Below, piece after piece: positions 12,191 to 23,948 of a DNA stretch of 64,000 nucleotides; positions within the stretch are counted from its first letter, which is position 1, and every line of letters begins with the position of its first letter. A program made the translations under genes and the position numbers. The notes under the pieces were generated by a model. The model did no database searches and had not been told where the DNA came from. It was given only the letters and a program-made list of their open reading frames with translations. The stretch covers positions 310,001-374,000 of the forward strand of contig JAGTJM010000024.1 in assembly GCA_020747015.1 (NCBI GenBank). Reading direction: 5' to 3'. The stretch is from Pyrenochaeta sp. MPI-SDFR-AT-0127 (taxonomy: Eukaryota; Ascomycota; Dothideomycetes; Pleosporales; Cucurbitariaceae).

Positions 12191-13909
12191 ATGTTCGCCG
12201 TACCTGGATGGAATGTTTCCGCACCCATAAAAGCCCAAGTCGAGACGCCAAAGCCCAAAGACCCGAATAAATTAGGCAAGAAGGCATTGAAGAGGAAAGA
12301 GAAGCAAGAGGTCAAGATCAACACAGAGAACATTGGAGAGTACTGGGATAAGGTTGCTGAGGTCGCAGACTCGAAGTCGACCGCGCAGTCTGAAGTAGCG
12401 CAGAATGGTGTAGAAGCTGCGGGCGATGGTGCACAGGAGAAGCGAGGGAAGAAGAGGAAGAGAGGGAAAGCTGGAGGCAAGGATAAGAGAGAGGGCGAGA
12501 ATGGTGCTTCAAAGGCAGAGGCAAACGTACCTGCGGATGCACAGGAGGAATCTGGCGCTCCGGAAACTTCAGCGGAAAAGCCAACAACAACTCCAGATGG
12601 CGAGTCTAAGCGCGACAAGAAGAAGCGCAAGAAAGAGCAAAAGGCCGCCAATAAGTCCCAAGACCAGGACAGTGGAACCGCCGTCCCTGAACTCTCGAAA
12701 CCCGTCGCCCTAGAATCTCTGATACCCGAGCCCAAAGGCCTCACACCTTTACAACGATCTATGCGCAGCAAGCTCGCAAGCGCACGCTTTCGCCACCTCA
12801 ACGAATCTCTCTACACCAAGCCGTCCGCAGAGTCGCTTGATATATTCAAGGACGACCCGTCCATGTTCGAAGACTACCATCGCGGCTTTGCACAACAAGT
12901 TGAAGTCTGGCCTGAAAACCCTGTGGATGGATATGTGAATAGCATTATGGCTAGAGGGAAGATAAGCACGAAAGATCCTTGGAAAGACAAGAAACGTCAG
13001 GCAAAGAAGGGCAAGGGTGATGTACCTGAAATAGAACAGCCAGAATCAGCGGTAGTGCGCGCACGAGGCGATGCGAAGCCACTCCCACGAAACATCAAGG
13101 GCCATTGCACAATCGCAGACTTGGGCTGCGGTACTGCATCGCTCTCTTATCGTCTGCAGTCGCAACTAAAACCCCTCAACCTCACCTTCCATTCATTCGA
13201 CCTTTCAAAACCATCAGGTCCCTCTGGCCCCCTTGTCACAGTAGCAGACATCTCCTCCCTGCCACTTCCAGATAACTCCGTCGATGTAGCCATCTTCTGC
13301 CTCGCGCTCATGGGCACCAACTGGCTCGACTTCATCGACGAAGCATACCGGATCCTGCGCTGGCGCGGCGAACTCTGGGTCTCGGAGATCAAGAGCCGCT
13401 TCGGCCGCGTCGACAAGAAGAAAGGCAAAGTACCCATCAATTCAATCGGCTCCCTTAAGAAGAACATGGACAAAAAACCCCCAAAGTCTAAGAAGAACCA
13501 GGCCTCTAAACCAGAAGAAGAAGGCCCGCAAGACTCGGCCGACGAAACCGAACTCGCCGTGCAAGTCGACGGCATTGATGCAAAGGAAGGCACAGACGTT
13601 ACTGCATTTGTCGAGGTGCTACGAAAGCGTGGCTTCGTCCTCGATGCGCTCCCCGAGAAACCCAATGATGCTATTGACCTAAGCAACAAGATGTTTGTCA
13701 AGATGCAGTTTGTGAAAGCAGCGCATCCGAGCAAAGGCAAGAATGCAAGGGAGGATCAAAAAGCCGGTGCAGTCGCGCGACCAGGCGGAGGGCTGAAGAT
13801 GGGCATCAAAGGGAAGAAATTTGGCATTGTCAAGGACGACGCTGAAGGCGAGGGCGGTGATGAAAAGGAAAAGACGGTGTTGAAGCCATGTTTGTATAAA
13901 ATCAGATAA
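12191..13909 (+). CDS. RRP8: 25S rRNA adenine-N(1) methyltransferase Rrp8
   Basis: Intronless 572-aa nucleolar protein. It methylates N1 of an adenine in 25S rRNA using S-adenosylmethionine and takes part in early pre-rRNA cleavage. The N-terminal third is lysine-rich and disordered, suited to nucleolar targeting. The family module begins LTPLQRSMRSKLASARFRHL and continues with FEDYHRGFAQQVEVWP. SAM-binding motif I is IADLGCGTASLSYR; later motifs are VADISSLPLPDNSVDVAIFC, LALMGTNWLDFIDEAYRI and LRWRGELWVSEIKSRF. A low-complexity insert rich in Lys and acidic residues separates these from the final strand pair near FVEVLRKRGFVLDAL. A further Lys/Gly-rich tail ends YKIR. It is longer than yeast Rrp8 (about 390 aa) because of the disordered parts. 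Confidence 0.95.
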   Translation: MFAVPGWNVSAPIKAQVETPKPKDPNKLGKKALKRKEKQEVKINTENIGEYWDKVAEVADSKSTAQSEVAQNGVEAAGDGAQEKRGKKRKRGKAGGKDKREGENGASKAEANVPADAQEESGAPETSAEKPTTTPDGESKRDKKKRKKEQKAANKSQDQDSGTAVPELSKPVALESLIPEPKGLTPLQRSMRSKLASARFRHLNESLYTKPSAESLDIFKDDPSMFEDYHRGFAQQVEVWPENPVDGYVNSIMARGKISTKDPWKDKKRQAKKGKGDVPEIEQPESAVVRARGDAKPLPRNIKGHCTIADLGCGTASLSYRLQSQLKPLNLTFHSFDLSKPSGPSGPLVTVADISSLPLPDNSVDVAIFCLALMGTNWLDFIDEAYRILRWRGELWVSEIKSRFGRVDKKKGKVPINSIGSLKKNMDKKPPKSKKNQASKPEEEGPQDSADETELAVQVDGIDAKEGTDVTAFVEVLRKRGFVLDALPEKPNDAIDLSNKMFVKMQFVKAAHPSKGKNAREDQKAGAVARPGGGLKMGIKGKKFGIVKDDAEGEGGDEKEKTVLKPCLYKIR

Positions 13910-14344
13910 GGGAACGGGGCTCTTACCTCTGGAACACATCACCCATTTCACGTCATGTTGCAAAAACGCACTGTAAAATTGTGCAAGCAGTTTCCATGTC
14001 TCCATTCTAAATGCCGACAGGGCGGGGCTCAGTCTACCAAAAAATCTAGATACCCCGTTTGACTAATTCTCCCTGGAAAAATGCCCGTGTCTTGCTTCTT
14101 TTTTGCGCGTGTTCGTAGAAATACATGGTGTGGGGAAAGAAAAACTCAATCGTCGTGAGCTCATGAACTCATATCGCGTCATCTAGAGGAAGAAAAAAAG
14201 TTGAGATGAAGCTCTGTGGCAGAAAAGAAAATGAATCATTTCTTTCTAGGATGGTAGTCTCTCCACACCAGCCATGGCTTTTGCGGCGATAACCGTCATT
14301 TGGTTGGTCTTAAACTGGGACTGGGATGCTATGCTGTCTCCACT
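13910..14344. other. Convergent 3' spacer RRP8/DDI1
   Basis: 435 bp between convergent genes, containing their 3' UTRs. No other feature was seen. Confidence 0.5.
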
Positions 14345-15814
14345 CTATGGAAAATAGAAACCTGCGGCTGTTTGCACGTCGCCTCCGCTCATTTCGAGGA
14401 GATGTATAGCCTCCTGTCTTGAGCAGCCGACGATACTGATGAGCTGCTGAATCTTCTGTTCCTGGGGGCTCGCGCTGGCTGATGCGGCTGCTGCAGGTGC
14501 TGGTGCCGGTGCCTTGGGGGCGGCTGGCTGTGCTGTAGACGGACCGCTAGATGGACCTGCGGCTACCGAATGCTCGCCAGCCGCGGTAGCACCCTTTGGT
14601 CGCACAGCACCTGATCGAGCGCCAATCTCCGTCCCATCAGGGCCTGCAACTGTGGGTTCGTTCATTTCCGCCTCCTCGAAGCTCTTCGGGATCTCTGACT
14701 CGTGCAAGAAGGGTACCTCAATGCCCTCGAGACAGAGTGCATTCTTCTCCAGGTCAATTTTGGCTCTGTATCGTTTGAGCATGTCCAGCCCGAACAAAAG
14801 ATCCACATCCTTGCCTTCCATGACCGTGAAGGCACAGGGCATGACGGCGCCGCCAATTTTGATTTCGGCGTTGTGCACGCGACCAAGAATCTTCGCTGTG
14901 CCAACGCCTCGAGCCATTCCAGCATAGCGGACATCCATTAAGCGCATAATGCCACACCTCTCGGCGCAGTCGGGAGACATGATGGTGGCTTGGGCGCCAG
15001 AGTCGACAAAAGCCTTGACGGGCACACCGTTGACCTCGGTATTGACGTACAGCATGTGAACACGTACAAATACTGGATTGCATTAGAATATAATCATAAA
15101 AACAAGCGCACGTGTTAGAAATGCTTGGGTAGTCGCATTCTTTAAAGTAAACAATGCGTACCTTCAGGGTTCCGTTCGTATGCTTCCTGCAGGTTTTCGA
15201 CTACACGGTCCTGGCGAATGAGCTCCTCAATCTTGCGCTGGGCCTCTACATTAAAAGGATCTTCATTAAGTAGGGCGATCTGGTTTTGGCGCTCTCGCTC
15301 CGCTTCGTCAGCCTGGCGCTGTCTCATGGCGAAAGTATCTCTCCAGCGGGTGGGGTCACTCAAAGCAGCGGCAAGCTCGGGATCACGCTGGCGGAGATCG
15401 TTCTGTGCCTGGGGGTTCATAAGGAGCTGCTGTCGCACACCCTCGGGGTCTGGCTGCCCTGGCCGGGCAGAGGCTTGTGGCCCGTTTGGTCGAGGTGCTG
15501 GGTTTCGCCGGATTACGACACCCAGCATCTCACCATCGCTTATTCCGGCATGCTCTAGTGTTTGTGTCTCGTTGAGCACCGGCTGGCCGTTCAGGTAGAG
15601 GCTCTGTGAAGCCGAAGGGAGGGTGGTTTCGGCCTCGATGAAGCCCTTGAGGTCCTTGACAGTGCTGCCGGGGGGCAGCTCGAGAGTCAGCAGGTCATTG
15701 TCCGACTGCGTGCCAGGCGCGGTAATGGATATGGTGACGCGAGGCCTGGGAGAGGGAAGGTTAGCCGTCTGTTTTGGCGGGTGGTACAGCAACGGTTTCG
15801 GCGTGAACGTACAT
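14345..15814 (-). CDS. DDI1: DNA-damage-inducible protein Ddi1 (UBL-RVP-UBA shuttle protease)
   Basis: Spliced 437-aa ubiquitin shuttle with a retroviral-type aspartic protease fold; it delivers or cleaves ubiquitinated proteins at the proteasome. Domains in order: a ubiquitin-like N-terminus (RVTISITAPG to GEMLGVVIRR, about residues 3-85); a helical linker; the RVP domain with catalytic FVDSGAQATIMS and AEIKIGG; and a C-terminal UBA (QQLISIVGCSRQEAIHLLEM). Exons are 15814-15813, 15745-15162 and 15072-14345. The intron at 15161-15073 (89 nt) joins NPE to VFVRVHMLYVNTEVNG as in the family. The first intron at 15812-15746 (67 nt, GTACGT donor, CTAAC branch, CCCAG acceptor) lies inside the start codon, AT|G. 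No ATG precedes the UBL domain in the unspliced frame, so this model is preferred. The Pro/Ala linker before the UBA is low-complexity. Confidence 0.93.
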
Positions 15815-17164
15815 GTTTTGCTCGGAGCGGGAGGGCAGCGTCCTTGCGTAGTATGCAGGCGCGTCTAAAAGCAGCAAAGAGAGCGTGGTACCGTGTGCTG
15901 AGCGGCGTGTGAGTTGCGAGGAACTGTTGGCTCTGGGGGGTATGGCGGGGTGGTTCTGAGACTGTGGTTCGGCGCAGGTTCCTCCCAGAAAGTGGCCGAG
16001 TACGCCCAGTGAAATGCTAATCAGGGAACACGCGAGCCGGGCGGTTCTCGTGGTTGAGTGCGCGTGTACACGGGCGGCGGCTTTTGTGTCTGCTAGAAGG
16101 CTATGGAAGACTGGTGGGCCCCTCGCTGTGCAGGCTCCAATGTAGGTTAATAATCAGCGGCGGACGGGGGACGGCGGCGACATGTTTGTGAAAGTCAGGC
16201 ACAGGTCGGCGAGGCGGCCAGTCTGCGTAATATAGCAGCAAGACCGCTCGACGAGGTTGGGCCGTAGGCAGCGCGCGCACACACAGACACACACTTGCGT
16301 AGGAGTAGTGCCTGGAAACACTGAAACGACCTTTGGGCACGATGGTTGGCGGTGTAGCCCTGCCGCGAGCAAGGGCCGGGGAGGGGGGGGGGCCACAAGA
16401 GGCCGAGCAGCCTCAGAATCCTCTCACCAGGACGCGAATCAGCGGCGTCTGCAGCGCTGGGAACCATGGTCCCAATTTCAGGCTGAGCAGACGCAATCCT
16501 AGATCCTGTCGCGCTCCTTGCAATCTGATATCAGCCACCACGCATGGCTGCCGCGGGCGGGCAGTCCTGCCTCGAGCATCCACTCCCGTCCAGCTACCAG
16601 GGACAGCGTGCCGTAGTGACAGCATAGCGACGGGGACTGGGCGGGTGCACAGCATCAGGATGCATCCTGCAGGAGGGTCAATCGTCTGGCCGTGGCAGCA
16701 TGATTGCACGCAACCAGAGGCATTGGCAGTGTCGCGTTCTCTGCCGCAGTTGCGACGTGTCATCACATGTGAGCAGAGGCAGGCAGCAGGCAGGCAAGCA
16801 AGTCGTGCGCTCGCTGGCCATTAGCCTTCATCTGCAGCGAGTCTAGTCAAAACATCGTGGCCAATTCCACGGGAAGGATTCGAACGGGGGGGACTTGGAT
16901 GATGAGACGGTAGTGGGAACCATGGGAAAAGTAAACACTGCCCCACTACACGCTCGTCTCGTCTGGCCCTATTGCCTGCCCTAGCCCAGGATCTGCAACG
17001 GCAAGCGAAGCGAACCGCGGGGTGTTGCAGAGTCTCGTGAGCGCTCCAGGAACCACGCATCCAACCCAACTCACCACTGACGGCCGCTTGCATTCGCCCA
17101 GCTCTGCCCTCGCCCGCCCTCCTGATATCCTGCCCAAGCAGCCTGCATAGCAAACACGGCCAAG
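15815..17164. other. GC-rich intergenic and upstream region
   Basis: 1.35 kb between divergent DDI1 and the acetyltransferase gene. Overlapping short frames occur on both strands because the DNA is GC-rich and stop-poor; none looks like a protein. A run of G with one A interruption lies near 16380-16391 and a short CA-rich tract near 16268-16291. Confidence 0.5.
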
Positions 17165-18383
17165 ATGCCCCGGGACCTGCTGGCCGACAAGACGACGCTG
17201 GACGACATGCCCCAACTGGCGAGAGAAGCGGCCACCAGTCCTCCGCGTGAAGAGCCGAGTTCAGCGTTTCTCTTTACTCCAACTACTGTAAAGGAGGCGC
17301 GCTTCAAGAAGAGGATGGCCAACATTCACCCGTTTGTCCAATTGCTCAACTCGGAGGATTTGGATGACTGCGACTGGCTCGAGCATGCAGCATTCGACTC
17401 CATCGAGGCCGCCACCCGGGAAAAGGTAGGCTTCTTCTCCACCATTGTTCATTGTATCTTCCACGGTCTTTTCGTCGAGATTCGCCATTGTATCACGATT
17501 GGGCTCGTCAGGCACCCGTCCAAGCCTCATTTCCCCTATCTCATGTTACCTCGATCAACGCCTTTGCATGCCTCCACATCTCTGCGCCTCCAAACACCCT
17601 GCCTGCTTCTTCGTCCCTTCCAAGCATCTTCCCAAGCCTCCTTCCCTCCCTAGCTTGCTTGCTGTCGTTTCGATGTTTTGATTGTTTGATCCACGAATGC
17701 ATGTCGTGTTCCTCGCCCTTTCCCTTTGCGGTTGCATGTGCAACATGCTCCTTCCGCGCTAGCCCGCATTTCGACTCACACCTCAGTACAAGCATTGGCC
17801 CTCCTTCGACTCGTCTATCTCAACTAACCAAGTCCAGATCGAATACCGTCTACGGACATGTGGTGAACTCTGTTCCGGGCTCTTCTCCTCCGCCTATGCC
17901 ACCTCGTCCGGTCCCCTGGGAGATATCATCAAGACGCGAACATTCCAACCAATAGACTCGGCAGACTCTGATCGAAAGCGGATACTCCTGGGCCACATCA
18001 TCGCCACAAAGTCCAAGTCGCAAGTCGTCACCGATGACTCCATGGACTACCCCAAAGACTGGCGGACAAACTACCAACTCACCCCTAGCATAGGCCACAA
18101 CGAAGACGGCGACACAATCTGCGTCCATTCGTTATGTGTGCATCCAAATTTCGTTGGCAAGGGACTAGGCCAGGTGCTACTGAAGAGCTACGTGCAGAGG
18201 ATCAAAGACTCGGGCGTGGGCAAAAGGATCGCACTCATCTGCAGAGAACGCTTGGTCAAGTTCTACGAGAAGGCAGGCTTCGAAAATGTCGGACCGAGCA
18301 AGTGTCAGTATGGCGGAGGAAACTGGGTGGACATGGTGCTGGACTTTGAAGACGACATGGACCACGATGATCATGGCTACTAA
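17165..18383 (+). CDS. PAA1: GNAT acetyltransferase, polyamine/arylalkylamine type (Paa1-like)
   Basis: Spliced 268-aa acetyl-CoA-dependent N-acetyltransferase. Exon 1 is 17165-17425 and exon 2 is 17838-18383; the intron is 412 nt, unusually long for this window, with CTCAACTAACC before the TCCAG acceptor. Exon 2 opens IEYRLRTCGELCSGLFSSAY, which parallels CPELCSGLF of yeast Paa1. The acetyl-CoA site is ICVHSLCVHPNFVGKGLGQV. It ends with FYEKAGFENVGPS and GGGNWVDMVLDFE, also matching Paa1 (FYERVGF, KWIDM). Expected substrates are polyamines or aromatic amines such as serotonin or tryptamine. The N-terminal 85 residues are less conserved. A short alternative exon inside the long intron cannot be excluded. 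Confidence 0.88.
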
Positions 18384-19105
18384 CCTCATTCCCGAAAACA
18401 ATTCCTCCACTTTTGTGAGTCTGGCGTCTGGGTCTACAGAGCGGGATGCAATGTAACCTCCAAGACCGTGCGATTGCGAATACCGCTCTTGATACCAAGT
18501 CAGAATCTATTCGAGATATCCAATATGACCTTTCTACTCTGTTATAGTGCATCATCCCGATCTTTTTTTTCTCAGTTTCGTCTTTAGCACCTACCACATG
18601 CATCTGTCCTTGCACACGTGATGGCTGATGTTTTTAGTCGACTCAATCTTTGTCAGCAGATCTCTCAATGCCGAATACATGTGAACTCCTCCAACTGACC
18701 CAGCACACCATGAACCAAGAATCCAGAATCTGTACCATGCCACTCCTCAGAATAATTTGCATGATCTTGGCCATGAGCTCCTAACAGGTTTGATTTACGA
18801 AGTAAGATTTTCCCTTTTGGCTTCGTTTAAAGTACAATGGTTATGCATACACTGTAGTAAGATCAATAGATAGACAAAATTTAATGTCATGTACGAGAGA
18901 AATATAGACATGTATATAAGTTATTTACACTTTCATTCAACGCATTCCTAGTTCAAAGCAAAGAGTGTCCTTCGACTTTCCCAGCAACTTCCGTCGAACC
19001 ACCAATAGACCAATGTCACGATGAACAAAGAGACCAGTCAGCGTCAAAAGCTGTATTCTAGACACATCTTTTTTGGCGCCAGATACTGCTTGAGAGACGT
19101 CCTTT
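18384..19105. other. Convergent spacer
   Basis: 722 bp between convergent genes. AT-rich near 18840-18930 and probably 3' UTR sequence. No other feature was seen. Confidence 0.5.
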
Positions 19106-20588
19106 TCACTGGACGAATTCGAAGGCATATGCGGTTTCGATGGTGTCGGGTGTGACCCAGAAGGTGACCTGTACTGCGTTAACTTACTTGACAAGATAAA
19201 AGGATACGACTGGAATACATACAGCATTGTTCGTGTAGCTGTGCTCAACAATACCGAGATCAGACACCGTTGTAACCGGCTGGTACTGGCCAGTCCAGTT
19301 GAAGCGTCTTGTGCGGATCTTCACCGTTCCAGAGGCCGGAAGGCCCACGCTAGTAAGTCCAGTAATGGTAATATCATAAGTGTTCAAGTTGCGCCTGTTG
19401 CCAGCAAGGATCTTAACTGACCCAATTCCAGTACCTTTGGTGGCGAAGACATCAAAGAGGTTGTCTGCAGAGCCAGAAGTCGCTACTCGAGTGCCACTCA
19501 TGGCGGCATAGTACTTGTAAGCCTGGTAGTCGCCATTGGGGAAGTAAGTTTGGCCATTCTTGCCAAGAACATTGGCCATGTAGTCGTGAAGATCGCTTGC
19601 AGATGCCCAGTTGGCGCGGAGGCCCCGAATGTTGGTCCGCTCGAAGCGAGCCATGTACCACACGCTCGTTGCAGCACTCTGCTCGCTCGGGGTGCCGTAC
19701 TCATTGATATCAATAGGCCTGACTGGAGTGTTGTATTGGGCGCGGAAGTTGTTGAATGTTACCAAATCCCGCTGAGGGTCTGCCTCGTTGCTAAGGCTGT
19801 GCCAGGAGTAGATGTCGGGGATTGTGTTTTGCTGGCTGATCCTGGCAAACCATTGCGTCCAGAACGGGTTGGTAGTTGAAGGATGCCCTGCAAGCGATGG
19901 GCCACTGACCCGCATGCCAGATAGTCGGGCGCTGCTTAATGTTAGTATGAAAGCTCCAGCGCAAATGAACATGTCACAGTGCCTACCGGAACTTGTTGTG
20001 CGCGCGAACATAGTAATCGAGATACTGGGTATATGGGCGGTTCCAGAAATTCGTGCCGTCTGGCTCATTCCAGATGTCGAGGATAACTCCGTCAATCATG
20101 CCGTTGCTCTGCATATCCGAGATCAGACGGTCTGTGAAGCGTTCATACAAGCTCCAGTCTCCATTGTCGCCGGGATACGGCAGGCCATTAGCATCAAGGC
20201 CATCAGCACCCCAAAGATCATGGACCAGAACGATGAACTCGGCGCCAAATTTGCGGCTTGTACGGTAATTCGAGAGAGTCGATGCCCATCGGCCAACGTA
20301 CTCTTGTTCGCCGTAGGCCCAGCCACGATTTGGAACACCCAACTGCGCGCCGCCTGCACGGCAAGCCTTGAAGCCAAAGTCTCGGTAGAAGTTGTCAGGA
20401 ATGGCTGTAGAGACTGAAGTGCCATTGTCTGGAATGCCGTAGATGAATCCAGAGGCCAGCTGCGAAGGCGTTCCAGAAGGGCTTGCAAGTGAGACTGTGG
20501 CGGTCCCTACTGCACGGCGCGCAAGCGTGGCTGCATTAGCCGAAAGCAGGAACGAAGCCACTGCCGCAAGGCTTGTAGGGTTCTTCAT
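19106..20588 (-). CDS. Secreted GH39-like glycoside hydrolase (clan GH-A)
   Basis: Spliced 457-aa secreted enzyme: exons 20588-19987, 19931-19223 and 19168-19106, with introns of 55 and 54 nt. A signal peptide (MKNPTSLAAVASFLLSANAA) precedes a dibasic site LARR. The (beta/alpha)8 fold of clan GH-A is indicated by DIWNEPD, with the acid/base Glu near residue 175, and by PIDINEYG, with the nucleophile Glu near residue 278. A beta-rich C-terminal domain follows (NTYDITITGLTSVGLPASG) and ends VTFWVTPDTIETAYAFEF, which resembles the tail of fungal GH39 proteins. GH39 includes beta-xylosidases; the exact substrate is not visible. The last exon is set by replacing an intron-encoded tail (CIPVVSFYLVK) with this family-like ending. 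It shares its promoter with a sugar transporter, which suggests release and uptake of the same sugar. Confidence 0.82.
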
Positions 20589-21246
20589 GGCGATTGAAGT
20601 GTTTTCTTTTCTGAATGGTCTTTGTCCGTTAAGGCTCTGAAGTTGATGGTTCTTTGCCTGCCAAAATGAGAAGACACGGTTCCGTGGCCATCCATATATG
20701 CTCTTTCGCAACTATTCATCCTATGTCCCGTTGTACCTAGTGCGCTTCAATACGATGCCCCGAGATTCGTGTTGCCGTCCTATAACCAGACCTCCCCAAA
20801 ACAGGATGATCTCCATGCATCCCACACGCCCTAAACCCCACAAGTTAATTCTAACCTATTCAGCCATCCCACACCGCCCCTGTCTTCCCCGCATCGACCG
20901 TGGATGATCCATGCATCCCACACTTGTCAGATCACAACAGGTATCCTCAGGGCCCTAGGACTCGCCGCAAAACGTGACCCATGAGACCACCTCCAGTTCG
21001 GCCATCCCACAACTTTGTTCGCACTTGTGCCCGTACTCGTGCTTGTGACCGAACTCCACAACCACATCATTGCTCGGATCCTACGGGGGATCCCAGCATC
21101 GGTATGGACATGGTGCATTGCGCACTATACATATACCACGGTTCCGGGTCTCCCAGATTCTCACAAGACAACGATATTTGACTTCTCGTCAAAAATCTTG
21201 CGTCCTTTGTGAATTTCAAAGTGTCACCCTTCCTCGACCGGCCACG
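20589..21246. promoter_or_regulatory. Divergent promoter with four CATCCCACA elements
   Basis: A 658-bp spacer between the GH39-like gene and the sugar transporter. CATCCCACA occurs at 20818-20826, 20865-20873, 20914-20922 and 21003-21011, all on the plus strand. A TATATGG-like box (minus strand, near 20693-20699) lies about 105 bp before the hydrolase ATG, and TATACATATA (21125-21134) about 115 bp before the transporter ATG. The same 9-mer recurs upstream of the GH31 gene and the transcription factor in this window. Confidence 0.7.
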
Positions 21247-22925
21247 ATGGCGTTGAACGAGAAGCCAGATGTGGACGTACACCATGTCGAACATGCCACA
21301 CCAAGCGCACAGCTTCACGACCCCAATGGCACTGCTCTTGCCGCCGAAGCTGCACAAGAGGAACATTCTCTCACCCTCTGGCAAGCCGTTAAGAAGCACC
21401 CGTACGCATGCTTCTGGTCAATCGCCATCTCCAGCTCTATCATCATGGAAGGCTACGACATCGTCCTCATCTCTTCGCTCTTTGGGCAGCCGGCTTTCGC
21501 GAAGAAATATGGTGCCTACAATGCCGCCTCGGACAACTATCAGATCAGTGCTCCCTGGCAGGCCGGCCTATCCAATGGTACCGGAATCGGCACCATCGTC
21601 GGAGCGTTCTTGAACGGTTCTCTAACCCAGAGATACGGACACAAGAAAGTACTCATCGCCTCTCTGATGAGCCTGGTGGCCTTCATCTTCATCCCGTTCT
21701 TCGCTCCGTCCATCCCGGTCCTGCTGGTGGGTCAAATTCTGTGCGGTGTGCCGTGGGGTGTCTTTGCAACGTCGGCGCCGGCATATGCATCTGAAGTCTG
21801 TCCCACTGCTCTCCGTGGATATCTAACCGTTTATGTCAACCTCACCTGGGCCTTTGGTCAACTAGTCGCAGCGGGCGTCATGTCGGCCTTCTCTGATGGA
21901 ACTACTCAGTGGGCTTATCGGATCCCTTTCGCAATCCAATGGGCATGGCCGGTACCTATTGCTCTTCTGGTCTACTTTGCACCAGAATCGCCATGGTACC
22001 TCGTCCGTACTGGCGATCTCGCCGCAGCTGAGAAATCGGTTGCTCGTCTTATGTCGGGCCCAGATGAGGCTGATTGTAAAAAGGTTGTTGCCATGATGGT
22101 GCATACGAACAATCTCGAAAAGGATATTGATGCTGGTACATCGTACTTTGATTGCTTCAAGAATATTGATCGGAGGCGGACTGAAATCGTGTGCATGGTA
22201 CGTACTTGGTAGGATGCGTTGAACATGGCCTTTAGCTAATACACACTCAGGTCTTTGCCGCTCAGCCCTTCTGCGGCAGTGCCATGGGCGGTACACCAAC
22301 ATATTTCTTCCTCCAAGCCGGACTCCCAACATCTGTCTCCTTCAAGATGTCCGTTGGTGGCCTGGGCCTGGCTGCGTTCGGCACCATCATCTCGTGGAAA
22401 CTCATGCACTCCTTCGGCCGCCGCACATTATACCTCTGGGGCCTCGGATCCCTAGCCGCGCTGCTCTGTATCGTAGGCTTTATTTCGGTTGGCGCCAGCC
22501 ATTCCACGGGCGGTAACTTTGCTCAAGCAGCCATGATGTTGCTTTGGCTCCTGATCTACTACATGACCGTGGGACCGATTTGCTACGCCATTATTTCCGA
22601 AACTTCGTCTACCCGCCTAAGAAGCAAGAGCGTGAGCTTGTCCAGGATCGCCTACTACATTGCACAAATCATCACGAATGCCGTGAATCCGTTTATGCTA
22701 AACCCAACCGCTGGTAACTGGAAGGGTAAGACGGGATTTTTCTGGGGCGCATGTGCATTTGTCTTCTTCATTTGGACATTTTTCAGGCTTCCTGAAATGA
22801 AGGATCGCACGTACGAAGAGCTTGATCTTTTGTTCTTGAGACGCACTCCAACTCGTGCGTTTAAGGGAGCAGATGTTGACGCTTACGAGGGAGGTGCTAC
22901 TGGTAAACCTGAAGACAAGGAATGA
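21247..22925 (+). CDS. MFS sugar transporter, alpha-glucoside/maltose permease-type
   Basis: Spliced 541-aa proton-coupled sugar permease: exon 1 is 21247-22197, the intron 22198-22250 (53 nt) and exon 2 22251-22925. Sugar-porter marks are EGYDIVLISSLFGQPAFAKK after TM1, NGSLTQRYGHKKVLI between TM2 and TM3, PESPWYLVRTGD before the central loop, and LPEMKDRTYEELDLLF at the end of TM12. The long N-terminus and the ASDNYQISAPWQAGLSNGT segment match the maltose/alpha-glucoside (Mal/Agt) group of fungal sugar porters rather than hexose carriers. It is divergent from the secreted GH39-like hydrolase with a shared promoter, so an oligosaccharide or glycoside released by that enzyme is a likely cargo; this is inference. 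Confidence 0.9.
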
Positions 22926-23948
22926 CTGGTCACTGAAACCTGCATAAACGCTTTCGCGGCATATGTAGCATTTTCGATTGGAAAGGATGTTGAAGAAGTA
23001 TTTACTTGCACCACTATGTATCACTGTAGCTGAAACCAGTCTATGCTTCCTGCTCTTTCCCGTCGATTCTTGAGGTGGACGTGCGTTCAAGTTTGTATAC
23101 TAAAAGCAGAGTTGTCAGCCAATAATTTGATGGGTTTTAACGTACCTATATAATTGACGCCTGAAATACTACACTTAATTCGCTTTTGTGCGATTTGTTG
23201 AAGGGTAAAGTAACCGCAGGGTATTAAACCTTCCTCTGCGAACAACAGCTACCACGATTGAACCTGGGCAGCTTGTCACCTCAGATTAACATGTGACTAA
23301 GCGAACATGAACATGTCGAATTGCAATGCTAAACTCATCTTAGTAGCCAAGTGTACAAGGGGTTGCCCAATAATAGGGCCGACCATACCTCAGGGTGACC
23401 TAAATCTGGTCCGCTGCCCTGCCAGGTACCATAGATATGAACCCACCTTTTCCCCAGCTTTAAGGAAGCTGACTCCCTTATTGACCCACTTATATGCCGG
23501 CAACTGCAAAGAGACATCTTTGTCGCAGATGCATATTACATATCGGCGCCTCACTACCGCCCATCTTCCACTTGATCACAGAGTTTGTTACCACGGAAGT
23601 TTTTGTTGTACAACGAGCATACCAAGTGGGGATCGCTTGCACCAAAATACAAGCCTCACCTGTGTGTCAGCCGAAAGCATGCAGAAAAGGCGGGGCGATT
23701 CCTCATCACAGCCTCCCACCACTCAGAATTCGCACTTGTGTCTACAACCTCGAACGCTACTGCGACCTTTCCAACTATTCTGCTTCAGCATTCCCGCATA
23801 CATCACGGTGAACGGCGGTTGAAATAACTGACGTTCCAGTGTCACTAAGCGGCCTAACCTAGTGGCTACTACTAGCATCAGGATCTAACGACAACCAACG
23901 ATTGTTTGCGAAAGAGATAGTATAAGACCGCGCGAAAAAGTGTAAGCG
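22926..23948. other. Intergenic
   Basis: About 1 kb without a supported gene. A 171-codon open frame at 23307-23822 is rich in Pro, Thr, Cys and His without domain-like pattern and sits directly in the region expected to be the HET promoter, so I do not call it. Confidence 0.4.

Noticed and set aside
16101..16824. Several overlapping frames upstream of DDI1
   Set aside because: GC-rich, stop-poor DNA with no protein-like pattern on either strand.
16866..16890. tRNA-like GTTCGAATCC on the minus strand
   Set aside because: The flanking bases do not form a T-arm stem or any cloverleaf.
23307..23822. 171-codon open frame before the first HET gene
   Set aside because: Composition is not protein-like, no domain, and it lies in the promoter region of the HET gene.
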